Positions 9,528-17,864 of a DNA stretch of 64,000 bases are shown here, in pieces. The stretch comes from Streptomyces sp. R33. Its GTDB lineage: Bacteria; Actinomycetota; Actinomycetes; Streptomycetales; Streptomycetaceae. Numbering within the stretch: the first letter of the stretch is position 1; every line of letters begins with the position of its first letter. The notes under the pieces were generated by a model. That model was not told the origin of the DNA. It did no database searches and saw nothing but the letters and a program-made list of their open reading frames with translations. The stretch spans positions 5,583,501-5,647,500 of the forward strand of contig NZ_CP165727.1 of assembly GCF_041200175.1 (NCBI RefSeq), in the 5' to 3' direction. The position numbers and the translations under genes are program-made.

Positions 9528-11108
9528 TCAGCCCTGAGGGCGCACTTCCGCTTCCGCTTGCGGCTGCTGCGGCCTCGACGCGGCTGCCGCCGGCTCTGCT
9601 GCTCCCGGCCCGGCCGGCGCGGCGAACGGGACGACGGCGACCGTGACGTTGTCGTGGCCGCCCCCGTCGAGGGCGTGCCCGACCAGGACCTGTGCACTGT
9701 GCAGGGGGCGGGCGGCGGCGTCCGCGGGCAGGACCTGGGCCATGTCCTGGGCGGACTCCGCGTAGTTCCACAGCCCGTCGGTGCAGACGACCACGACGCC
9801 CGCGTGGTCCGGCTTGAAGGTGGCGGTGTGCGGCTCCAGGTCGTACGCGTCGGCCCCGAGCCAGCCGGTGATGGCGTGGGCGCGGACGTCGGCGTAGGCC
9901 TCGGCCTCGCCCATCAGCCCGGCCGCGACCATCTGTGCCGCCCAGGAGTCGTCCTCGGTGAGGCGGCGCGGCAGGGCGTCGCGGTCGTCGGGGACCCAGT
10001 ACGCGCGGCTGTCGCCGACCCAGCCGATGGTCAGCAGGCCGCCGCTGACGACGGCGCCGACCAGGGTGCACGCGGGGGCGTTCTGCGCGCCGGGGACCTC
10101 CGGGGCCAGGGCGTTCACGGCGGAGGCCGCGGCCAGGATGGCGTCGTGCATGGCCTCCTGCGGGTGGGCGCCGCGCGGGAGGGCTTCGAGCAGGGCCTCG
10201 TTGGCGGCGCCGGCCGCGGCGGCCGATGCCTCGTCGGGGCGGCTGGCGGAGGAGACGCCGTCGCAGACGATGGCCACGGTGGCGGCCGAGCCGTCGGGCA
10301 GGGCGGTGGCCGCGACCGCGAAGGAGTCCTCGTTGCGGTGGTGGCGCAGCCCCCGGTCGCTGACGGCGGCGACGCTGCCGAGCTCTTCCTCGAGGTGGTC
10401 CCGCTCCCGGGGCTGCGCGTGCCCGCAGTGCTCGCAGTACCCGTCGGTGTCGACCCGCCCTGCCCGGCAGGCCACGCAGGTCTTCCCGCCGTCGGCGGCC
10501 GCGGGACCACTGCCCTGCGGACTGCCGGAGGCGTACGGGTCCTCGTGCCCGGGGCCGGCGGCGCCGTACGCGGCCTCGGCCGCGCCCCAGGGGGTCCCCT
10601 CGGCAGGGGTGGGGCTGCTGCCGGGCCGGTCGTGGCGGATCTCGCCCCCGGCCGCCGGATCGGGCACGCCGCCGTGCGCCGGCACGGGCGCCCCGTACGA
10701 GGGCCCCTGCGGCGGTACGGGCGCGGCCTCGGCCACGGGCGCGGCGGCCGGCGGGGCGACGGGCTCCGCGACCGGGCGCGCGGCGGCGGCCGGGTCGGGG
10801 GCCGGCCGTGCGGCCGCCTCCGCGCCGGGCTCGGCGGCCGGATCCGCCGATGCGGACCAGCCGGCGGAGTCGCCGACCAGCGTGGGCGCCGCACCGGCCG
10901 CGACACTGCCCCACCCGGGCGCGGGCTCCGCGAGGGAGTACCCGCCGGCCGGGCCCGCCGGGAGCGGCGGGATCGGCAGGGTCGGGTTGTCCCGGGACAC
11001 GGGAGGGGGCGCGGCGGACACGGGGGAGCCGCAGACTCCGCAGAAACGGTCACCCTCCTCGAGGGGCTCCGCGCAGTTGGGGCAGCCAGACGGCCGATGC
11101 ATCGACAT
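9528..11108 (-). CDS. PP2C-type Ser/Thr protein phosphatase with N-terminal zinc ribbon
   Basis: The product has 526 residues. CPNCAEPLEEGDRFCGVCG near residues 8-26 is a zinc ribbon. Residues about 30-240 are Pro/Ala-rich, with a second CVACRAGRVDTDGYCEHCG ribbon near 205. The PPM phosphatase domain fills the rest: SDRGLRHHRNEDSFAV, AIVCDGVSS, GWVGDSRAYWVP, CTDGLWNY and HDNVTVAVV are the metal-binding and core motifs, all intact. It should remove phosphate from Ser/Thr residues using two metal ions. The start lies 4 bases beyond the pknG stop (TGATTGATG), so translation is coupled and it is the likely antagonist of that kinase. ATG at 11108 is taken; the adjacent TTG or the ATG at 11102 are alternatives. 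Confidence 0.9.
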   Translation of the reverse strand: MSMHRPSGCPNCAEPLEEGDRFCGVCGSPVSAAPPPVSRDNPTLPIPPLPAGPAGGYSLAEPAPGWGSVAAGAAPTLVGDSAGWSASADPAAEPGAEAAARPAPDPAAAARPVAEPVAPPAAAPVAEAAPVPPQGPSYGAPVPAHGGVPDPAAGGEIRHDRPGSSPTPAEGTPWGAAEAAYGAAGPGHEDPYASGSPQGSGPAAADGGKTCVACRAGRVDTDGYCEHCGHAQPRERDHLEEELGSVAAVSDRGLRHHRNEDSFAVAATALPDGSAATVAIVCDGVSSASRPDEASAAAAGAANEALLEALPRGAHPQEAMHDAILAAASAVNALAPEVPGAQNAPACTLVGAVVSGGLLTIGWVGDSRAYWVPDDRDALPRRLTEDDSWAAQMVAAGLMGEAEAYADVRAHAITGWLGADAYDLEPHTATFKPDHAGVVVVCTDGLWNYAESAQDMAQVLPADAAARPLHSAQVLVGHALDGGGHDNVTVAVVPFAAPAGPGAAEPAAAASRPQQPQAEAEVRPQG

Positions 11109-11111
11109 CAA

Positions 11112-13907
11112 TCACACCCACGTCCGGGGACGGAAACGGTTTGCCCGCTCCACCAGTTCGATCCTGTCCTCGCCCCGCTGCGCCAGCCGCGCGAGTACGC
11201 GGTACGAGCGCTCAAGGCCGAAGCGCAGGCCCCGCTCGTCCAGTTGACTGCCGAGCAGCGAGGTCCGACCGGGGTCGGAACCCCGGCTACCCGACAGTAC
11301 CCAGTCCAGGGCCGAGCCCAGAACCTCCGTCGACAGCCGCTCGTGGCGCACGGCGTCCAGGCCGAACCGCTCCAGGGCCTCCACCTGCGCGGCAGCGGCC
11401 GCCAGATCCGGCAACAGGGCCTCCTCGGGAGACCGGTCGCGCAGGCGTGCCCGTACCGCCGCCACCCGTGCGGCGGTGTAGTGGATCGACGCCTCGGGCA
11501 CGGACTCCAGCGTGCGCACCGCCCCGGCCCGGTCGCCCGCGGCGAGCTGGACGCGGGCCAGCCCGAAGGCCGCGCTCACGAATCCCGGGTCGGTGATCCA
11601 GACCAGCCGGTAGTACTCGGCGGCGTTGTCCAGCTGGCCCAGGACCTCTGCGCACAGGCCCAGCGCCAGCTTCGGTGCGGGCTCGCCCGGGAAGGCGTCG
11701 TAGACGGCGTCGAAGGACAGGGCCGCTATCTCGTCCTCGCCGGTGGCCAGCGAGGCGATCCCGCGGGCCCAGACCACCCGCCAGTCGTCCGGATGCCGGG
11801 CCTCAAGGCCGGTCAGGGCGCCGCCGGCCGCGGCGAGTTCGCCGAGCTCCAGGCGGGCCCGCAGCTCGCGCAGCCGCAGTTCCGCCGAGTCGGCGGGCGC
11901 CGAGTGCAGGGCGCCCAGGAGGTCGCCCGGTGCGGAGGCCAGCAGTCCGGCCAGGAAGCCGGCGTTCGGGTCGCCCGCGTCCACCAGCGGCACCGGCAGG
12001 GCGAGCGCCATGCCCCTCGCGTCCAACGGGGCCAGTCCGGCGGGATGTACGGCCGGTACGGGCACCTCCGCAAGTCCGACCGCCACCGGCCCGCCCGCCA
12101 GGGGACCCGCCCCCGGCGCGTGCCGGCCGGCCGGCACCGGGGCCTGGCGCGCAGCCGGGACGGCACCCGGGGGCACCGCTGCGGCCGCCGGGCCGCCGAC
12201 CCGGTGCGTCGCCGTGGTCCCGAGCGGCGCCGCGAGGGCAGCCGCCCCCGGCGTCCCCGCAGGGGCGTGGGCCACCGCACCCGCCGGAGCGGGCGGCAGG
12301 GCCGGCGGCCCCGGCCTGCGCCCGAGCCTGCGTCCCGCCGAGGGAGGCGGCAGCGTCCGTGCGCCCAGCCGGGACACCTCGGCCCCGGCCACGTCGGCGA
12401 ACAGCCGGGTGTCCGGCACCCGGAGCTCCGGCCCGAAGAGCGTGGACACCTGCGGCCGCGGGTGGCCGGTCTGCAGGGCGACGACCTCCCGCAGCACGCC
12501 CGTCAGCTGGTCCGCCATCTCCTGCGCGGACGAGAAACGGCGGCCCGGATCCGGGTCGGTCGCCCGGACCAGCAGCCGGTAGAAGGACTCGTACCGCCCG
12601 AACACCTCGATGTGCTCCGGGTCCGGCAGCGAATCCACGAACACGTTCGTGTAGCCCTGGAAGTCGAAGGTCAGGACGGCCAGCGTCCGCGCCACCGTGT
12701 ACAGGTCGGAGGCGACCGACGGGCCGAGCTCCGCCACCTCCGGCGCTTGGTAGCCCACCGTGCCGTAGATGGCCGACTCCTCGTCGTCCATCCGGCGCAC
12801 CGCGCCCATGTCGATCAGCTTCAGCTGGTCCTGCTGCTGGATCGCGTTGTCGACCTTGAAGTCGCAGTACAGCAGGTTGCGGCTGTGCAGGTGCCCGAGC
12901 GCCTCCAGCGCCTCGATGCCGTACGCGCAGGCCTGTTCCACCGGCAGCGGATCGCGGCGCCCGTCCGGCCGCCGCCGCTCGTTCGCTATCTCCTTCAGCG
13001 ATTTGCCGCCGACGTACTCCATGACGATGTACCCGTCCAGCGAGCCGGTCCGCTGGTCCAGGTGCTCCACGAAGTTGTAGATCCGCACGATGTTGGAGTG
13101 CTCGATCTCCGCGAGGAAGCGCCGCTCCGAGATCGCCGCGGCCATCGCGTCCTGGTCCCCGGTGTCCAGCAGGCCCTTGAGCACCACCCACCGGTCCGAC
13201 ACGGCGCGGTCCACCGCCAGGTACACCCAGCCGAGGCCGCCGTGCGCCAGGCAGCCCGCCACCTCGTACTGGCCGTGCACGACCTCTCCCGCGCGCAGCT
13301 TGGGCACGAAGGAGTACGGGTGACCGCACTTGGTGCAGAAGCCCTCGGTCCGGCCCGGCCGGTCCCCGCGGGCCCGGCCCACCGGAGCCCCGCAGTCCGA
13401 GCGCGAGCAGAACCGCTTGCGCTCCGGCACCTCCGGGTTCTCCAGCACCGCCGCCGAGGGATCCGGACGCGGCACCTCCGGGACGTTGACCAGCCCGGCG
13501 CCCAGCCGGCTGCGTCCCGAGGGCCCGGTCGCCGAACCCGAACTGCGCACCGACACCGAGCGGGTGGACGCGGCGCCCGACAGGGAGCGAGAGAGCCGGC
13601 CCGACACCGAGCGGCGGGAGGACGACGAACGCGAGGACCGCGAGGAGCGCGCCGAGGCCGATGTCGACCCCGACCGGCCCGACCGGGCCGAACCGTGCGA
13701 CCCCTGGGAACCCTGCGAGCCCCGGGAGTCGCCGCGGCGGGCCGCACTCGTCATCCCGGTCGGCGGCGAGACCAGCTCCTCCGCGCCCGCGGCGACGGCG
13801 CCGACCGGCGCCAGACCGCAGGTGTCGCAGTACAGCCCGCCGTCGCCCATGTCCTCGTACGACCCCGGGCAGCCGGGGCGAACGCACGCGGTTCCGACCA
13901 GACTCAT
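11112..13907 (-). CDS. pknG: PknG-type Ser/Thr protein kinase with zinc-binding N-terminus and TPR tail
   Basis: The product has 931 residues, longer than mycobacterial PknG (about 750). A first Cys4 site lies at C9, C13, C27 and C30 and a second at C167, C172, C191 and C194. Between them, residues about 50-140 are a Ser/Arg-rich linker. The kinase domain starts near 207: Lys244 (VVLK), catalytic Asp349 in YCDFKVDN, and IDMG (Asp366) in place of DFG. About 600-931 is helical and TPR-like (LARVQLAAGDRAGAVRTLESVP), as in PknG. In mycobacteria PknG senses amino acids through GlnH/GlnX and phosphorylates GarA; the same partners sit upstream here. The ATG at 13907 has GGAGGAGG ahead and overlaps the previous stop as ATGA. 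Confidence 0.93.
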   Translation of the reverse strand: MSLVGTACVRPGCPGSYEDMGDGGLYCDTCGLAPVGAVAAGAEELVSPPTGMTSAARRGDSRGSQGSQGSHGSARSGRSGSTSASARSSRSSRSSSSRRSVSGRLSRSLSGAASTRSVSVRSSGSATGPSGRSRLGAGLVNVPEVPRPDPSAAVLENPEVPERKRFCSRSDCGAPVGRARGDRPGRTEGFCTKCGHPYSFVPKLRAGEVVHGQYEVAGCLAHGGLGWVYLAVDRAVSDRWVVLKGLLDTGDQDAMAAAISERRFLAEIEHSNIVRIYNFVEHLDQRTGSLDGYIVMEYVGGKSLKEIANERRRPDGRRDPLPVEQACAYGIEALEALGHLHSRNLLYCDFKVDNAIQQQDQLKLIDMGAVRRMDDEESAIYGTVGYQAPEVAELGPSVASDLYTVARTLAVLTFDFQGYTNVFVDSLPDPEHIEVFGRYESFYRLLVRATDPDPGRRFSSAQEMADQLTGVLREVVALQTGHPRPQVSTLFGPELRVPDTRLFADVAGAEVSRLGARTLPPPSAGRRLGRRPGPPALPPAPAGAVAHAPAGTPGAAALAAPLGTTATHRVGGPAAAAVPPGAVPAARQAPVPAGRHAPGAGPLAGGPVAVGLAEVPVPAVHPAGLAPLDARGMALALPVPLVDAGDPNAGFLAGLLASAPGDLLGALHSAPADSAELRLRELRARLELGELAAAGGALTGLEARHPDDWRVVWARGIASLATGEDEIAALSFDAVYDAFPGEPAPKLALGLCAEVLGQLDNAAEYYRLVWITDPGFVSAAFGLARVQLAAGDRAGAVRTLESVPEASIHYTAARVAAVRARLRDRSPEEALLPDLAAAAAQVEALERFGLDAVRHERLSTEVLGSALDWVLSGSRGSDPGRTSLLGSQLDERGLRFGLERSYRVLARLAQRGEDRIELVERANRFRPRTWV

Positions 13908-15235
13908 GCGTCCTCCTCCCCCGGCCCCTCGGGCCGGTACTGCGGCTGCGGCGGTGCCAGTGACTCGGCCGTCGCCTGTTGGTAGCGCAGCACGGCCTGC
14001 TCGGCGGCCCGCAGATCGCAGGGCGCGCTCCACAGCATCCGCCGCGCCGTGTCGTACCGCTCGATCAGCAGCGGATCCTCCGCCATCCCGTGCCGGGCCA
14101 CCTTCGCCTTGTACGCGTCCAACCGCCCGCGCAGTTCGGCCCGTACCGCCAGGGGAGCCGTCACTGCCGTCAACGATTCGCGGGCCCGGCGCAGTTCCTC
14201 CTCGGCCCGCTCCTCCAGCGATTCCAGCAGCGGCGAGAGCCGGTGCCACTGGGCCTGGCGCCGGTACTCGGCCGCCGCCGCCAGCTGCTCCTGCAGCGCC
14301 GTCGGCGGCCCGCTGACCACGGGAACCTCCGACGCCGCGATCTTCGCCAGCACCTCGCCGCGCGCGGTCCGCGCCTCCGCCAGCGTCCGGTCGGCCCGCG
14401 AGAGCACGTCCCGCAGGCTGATCAGCCGCTGCTCGGCGTCCTGCCGTACGGCCAGGACCGCCTCGATCTCCCGGCGTACGTCCTCCAGCGCGACCGCGGC
14501 CCGGTCGTAACGGGTGGTGTCCGGACGGCCGCCGCCGGGCGCGGAGCTCCCCGCTGCCGGCAGCCAGAACGCCAGCGGATCCGCGATCACCTGCGCCCGC
14601 AGCCCGGTCAGCTCGGCGGTGATGGCCTCCAGGTCGTCGCCCGAGGGGTGCTCACCCGGGCGGACCCCCACGGAGTGGGCCAGCGAGCGGGTGCGGTGCA
14701 GTTCGGCCGCGAGCAGGTCGATGCGGGCGGGCAGCGCCGACCACACCGAGTCGGCGGCCACCACCACGTCCAGCGAGCTCGCGTACAGCTCGTTCATCCG
14801 GGCCACCAGCTCGGCCAGCGAGAGCCGCTCCGCCAGCGCCACGCCCTCCGCCGCGGCCCCGGCGATCAGCACCCCGGGCCCGCGCAGCCGCTCGGTCAGC
14901 TCGATCAGCTCCTCGCGGCCCGGCCAGCGGCGCCGCTCGCGGATCTCCCGGGCAGCGCCCAGCGCCCCGCTGTAGGCGTCGAAGTACGTCCACAGCCGGG
15001 TGATGGCGGCGTCGGCCTCGGCCCACCGCTCCTTGGTGACGCCGGTCAGCCCGGCCCCTTCCAGCAGCCGGCGCCCGGCGTGGTCCTGGAGGGCGAGCAG
15101 CGAGGTCTCGACGGCCTCGTGCTCCGCGCCGAGCCGGGCCAGGGCGCGGTCGACGTCGTCCCGGTCCATCACTGCCGACTGCGCTTCCAAAGACCCCGCC
15201 TCCGCTTTCCTGACATAGGGCTCCGACTCTGCCAC
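13904..15235 (-). CDS. Coiled-coil protein of the pknG operon, function unknown
   Basis: The product has 443 residues with no signal peptide or membrane segment. It is almost entirely helical and charged, with heptad-like stretches such as LEDVRREIEAVLAVRQDAEQ and LSRADRTLAEARTARGEVLA, and a Pro-rich tail. No enzymatic motif is visible. It lies between glnH (six bases after its stop, GTG start at 15235 next to GAGGCGG) and pknG (ATGA overlap). A bridging or scaffold role between the membrane sensor and the kinase fits position and shape but is inference. It has no counterpart that I recognise in the mycobacterial glnX-glnH-pknG set. Confidence 0.8.
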   Translation of the reverse strand: MAESEPYVRKAEAGSLEAQSAVMDRDDVDRALARLGAEHEAVETSLLALQDHAGRRLLEGAGLTGVTKERWAEADAAITRLWTYFDAYSGALGAAREIRERRRWPGREELIELTERLRGPGVLIAGAAAEGVALAERLSLAELVARMNELYASSLDVVVAADSVWSALPARIDLLAAELHRTRSLAHSVGVRPGEHPSGDDLEAITAELTGLRAQVIADPLAFWLPAAGSSAPGGGRPDTTRYDRAAVALEDVRREIEAVLAVRQDAEQRLISLRDVLSRADRTLAEARTARGEVLAKIAASEVPVVSGPPTALQEQLAAAAEYRRQAQWHRLSPLLESLEERAEEELRRARESLTAVTAPLAVRAELRGRLDAYKAKVARHGMAEDPLLIERYDTARRMLWSAPCDLRAAEQAVLRYQQATAESLAPPQPQYRPEGPGEEDA

Positions 15236-15240
15236 CCGCC

Positions 15241-16293
15241 TCAGCCGTCCCGGTACTTCGGCGCGGGCGGTCCGGCCACTCCGGGCAGGACGGGCTTGAG
15301 GTGCGTCACGTAGGCCTGCATCCAGGGGCTGTTGTCACCGCCGGCGCGGTAGTCCTCCAGCACCTTGTTGACCCGGCGCACCAGGTCGGAGGCGTCCTTG
15401 TTCATGGCGACCCCGTAGAACTCCTTGGTGAACGGGGAGCCGACGAGGCGCACCGACGGGTCCTGCGCGGCCTGGCCGGCCGCGAGCGCGTTGTCCGTGA
15501 TGATGCCGTCCACCTCGCCCAGCTGGAGCCGGACCAGGCAGTCGAGCTGGTTGGGCACGCTGACCGGGACCGAGCCGTACGGCTGGGCCTTGAGCGCCGC
15601 CTCGGCCGTGGAGCCGGCCGCGGTGCAGACCCGGCGGCCCTTCAGCGAGGCGTCGTACCCGGTGATCGGCGAGCCTTTGGGCGCGAGGACCTGCTGCCCG
15701 GCCTCGAAGTACGCCGTCGAGAACGCGACGTCCTCCAGCCGCTTGCAGTTGATCGTCATGGTCCGCACGACGACGTCGACGCGGCCGTCCTGGAGGGCGG
15801 GGACGCGCTGGCTGGTGGGGATGGCCCGGTAGATGACCGCGTTCTCGTCGCCCAGGATGTCCTTCGCGATCGCCTTGACCAGGGCGATGTCGAACCCGTC
15901 GAGGCGGCCGTCGACCGGGTTGCGGTAGCCCCACTTGAAGCTGTTCTGGTCCACGCCCGCGACGAGTTTGCCCGCCTTGCGGATCCGTTCGATGGCCGGC
16001 CCGTCCACGCCGGACGGGCGCAGGCTGGCCTCCGGGTCCTGGCAGGTGTCGGTGAGCGACCAGGGCGCCGGGGCGGCCGCCATCGAGGCGGGCTCGCGGA
16101 CCAGGGCCGGGTGGCCGGTGTCCGGGGCGGCATGGGCCAGCGGCAGCAGGACGGCCGCGGCCGTCACCGCGCAGGCGGCGGCCATGGCGCTGACCCCGCC
16201 CCAGCCGCGCAGCCGCCCCGCCGGGCGGCGCCGGCCGGCTCCGCCGTCGTGGCCCTCGTCGTGGGACTTCACGCGTATCCGCATCGCTGTCAC
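15241..16293 (-). CDS. glnH: GlnH-type glutamate/aspartate solute-binding protein
   Basis: The product has 350 residues. A cytoplasmic basic stretch of about 30 residues precedes a signal/anchor segment (VTAAAVLLPLAHA). The rest is a family 3 periplasmic binding fold: IRKAGKLVAGVDQNSFKWGY, NPVDGRLDGFDIALVKAIA, VDVVVRTMTINCKRLEDVAFS, GVAMNKD. The only cysteine near the hydrophobic segment is not in a lipobox. In mycobacteria GlnH binds Asp/Glu/Asn outside the membrane and signals through GlnX to PknG rather than feeding a transporter; no permease or ATPase gene is nearby, which agrees. The GTG at 16293 overlaps the glnX stop (GTGA) and has GGAG upstream. Confidence 0.88.
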   Translation of the reverse strand: MTAMRIRVKSHDEGHDGGAGRRRPAGRLRGWGGVSAMAAACAVTAAAVLLPLAHAAPDTGHPALVREPASMAAAPAPWSLTDTCQDPEASLRPSGVDGPAIERIRKAGKLVAGVDQNSFKWGYRNPVDGRLDGFDIALVKAIAKDILGDENAVIYRAIPTSQRVPALQDGRVDVVVRTMTINCKRLEDVAFSTAYFEAGQQVLAPKGSPITGYDASLKGRRVCTAAGSTAEAALKAQPYGSVPVSVPNQLDCLVRLQLGEVDGIITDNALAAGQAAQDPSVRLVGSPFTKEFYGVAMNKDASDLVRRVNKVLEDYRAGGDNSPWMQAYVTHLKPVLPGVAGPPAPKYRDG

Positions 16294-17687
16294 CTGTACT
16301 CCGAAAGCCGGCGCCCGATGCCGAGCAGCGCCGCCGCGGCGCCGACGACCGCGAGGGCCGCCGAACCCGTCACCAAACCGCCCAGCGCGCCGAGCCCGCC
16401 CCGGGCCGCCCGGGTGAACTCCTTCTGCTCATGGGCCACTGCCTGCTCCAGGGACTCGTCCACCGTGTCGAACGAGGCCCCGCTGCTGTCCTTGTGGTCC
16501 TTGTCCCCGATGACCTGGGGCAAAGCATCCTGGTAGTCCCCGCGCAAGTCGGTCTCCCGGGCCGCCGCGTGCCGCTGCTTCCACTGCTTGACGCCTTCCG
16601 CGGCGCGACCGACCGGGTCCCGCCCGCTGCTGTCGTCGGCCAGTTTCAGCGCCGTCGCCAGCCCGGTGTCCAGCTCCTTCATCTCGGTCGTGAAGTCCAC
16701 GTCGTACTTGTCGGACTTGTTGTCCGCGGCCAGTACGGCGCCCCGCGCGATCAGCGTCAGGTTCTCACTGGCGCGCGCCTGGAGCGAGGCGATCCGCGCA
16801 TCGTTCAGCACCTTCAGCGACTCCTGCCCGTCCGATCTGGCCTCCGCCAGCTCCGACCGGGCGACCGTGTGCCCCACGGCCAGCCACATCAGCACCACCA
16901 GCGAGGCGGCCGTCGCCGCCACGAGACCGTGGTTGAAGACCCGGTTCGTCCGCCGGTAGTTGCGGCGCTGTGCCCACGCCAGCGCGCCGAGCGCGAGCAG
17001 GCCCGTGGCGAGCGAGGCCAGCGGCAGCGAGCGGGCGTCGTCGTAGTCCGTGTAGAGCCGGTCCGTCTCCGCCTCGTACAGCCGCTGCGCGGCGGGCAGC
17101 AGCTGCGTGCTCATCTGCTCGTTGGCGTACCGCAGATAGGCGCCGCCCAGCGGCAGGCCCTGCTTGTTCGTGGCCCGCGCCTGCTCGATCAGGCCCGTGT
17201 AGCGGGGCAGCTGCTCGCTCAGCAGCGCGATCTGCTTGCGGGAGTCCTCGTCCGCCCTGGTGTTGGCGGCCGCGCTCACCAGCAGCTTCGAGGCGTTGGA
17301 GATGTCCTTCTCGTACCGCCGGCGGACCTCCCGCGGCTCGTCGCCGCCGGCCAGGAAGCCGCTGGAGGAGGCCGTGTCGGCGTCCGCGAGCGAGCGGTAG
17401 ATGCTCGCCGCGTCCGCGCTCAGCGGCTGGCTGCGGCCCACCACGTCCTCGGCGGCGCCGACCCGGCCGGAGATCTCCAGGACGGTCACCGCGCCGAACA
17501 GCAGTACCAGCGCGGCCAGGACCGCTCCGATGATCCGCAGCCGGCCGGGCTCGGTCGTCGCGGCCGCGCGCAGCCGCTCCACGCCCTCGGCCCAGGCCGT
17601 ACCGGGCCGGGGAGGTGCCTGCGGCGGACCCGCGGGCGGCACGGCGGCACCGCCCCCGGGCGCGGGCGCGCGTGATGTGATGGCCAC
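16290..17687 (-). CDS. glnX: GlnX-type membrane sensor protein
   Basis: The product has 465 residues. A Pro-rich cytoplasmic N-terminus leads to a first membrane helix at about 52-72 (GAVLAALVLLFGAVTVLEI). A long helical extracellular domain follows (about 75-215), then two helices near 220-240 and 252-275, a second extracytoplasmic helical domain, and a last helix near 435-455 followed by a short Arg-rich end. The helical sensor domains between helices resemble four-helix chemoreceptor-type modules. It heads the operon and overlaps glnH, as in the mycobacterial glnX-glnH-pknG pathway where it relays ligand binding by GlnH to PknG. The GTG at 17687 is chosen for the GGGGGAGG sequence upstream. 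Confidence 0.85.
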   Translation of the reverse strand: MAITSRAPAPGGGAAVPPAGPPQAPPRPGTAWAEGVERLRAAATTEPGRLRIIGAVLAALVLLFGAVTVLEISGRVGAAEDVVGRSQPLSADAASIYRSLADADTASSSGFLAGGDEPREVRRRYEKDISNASKLLVSAAANTRADEDSRKQIALLSEQLPRYTGLIEQARATNKQGLPLGGAYLRYANEQMSTQLLPAAQRLYEAETDRLYTDYDDARSLPLASLATGLLALGALAWAQRRNYRRTNRVFNHGLVAATAASLVVLMWLAVGHTVARSELAEARSDGQESLKVLNDARIASLQARASENLTLIARGAVLAADNKSDKYDVDFTTEMKELDTGLATALKLADDSSGRDPVGRAAEGVKQWKQRHAAARETDLRGDYQDALPQVIGDKDHKDSSGASFDTVDESLEQAVAHEQKEFTRAARGGLGALGGLVTGSAALAVVGAAAALLGIGRRLSEYR

Positions 17688-17864
17688 CGTGACCTCCCCC
17701 TTGGTCCTCTGCTCCGCAGCAGTATGGCCGTAGTGACGGTCAACCACAGCACCCGGTGCCGGATCCTGGTGATCCACCCCCTGTGCGCGCCGACCCCACC
17801 CCTTCACCGTGAATACGACTCCACGGCCGCCACGGTTCCAGAACCGGGGCCTTCCGGGGCGGGT

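Noticed and set aside
9180..13985. A 1601-codon open frame on the plus strand opposite the phosphatase and kinase genes
   Set aside because: It is antisense to two genes with full domain sets. Its product is Gly/Arg/Val-rich with no domain, as expected from the mirror frame of GC-rich codons.
15241..16293. GlnH as a transport-system binding protein
   Set aside because: No permease or ATPase gene is linked and the neighbours are glnX and pknG, so the sensing role known from mycobacteria fits better.
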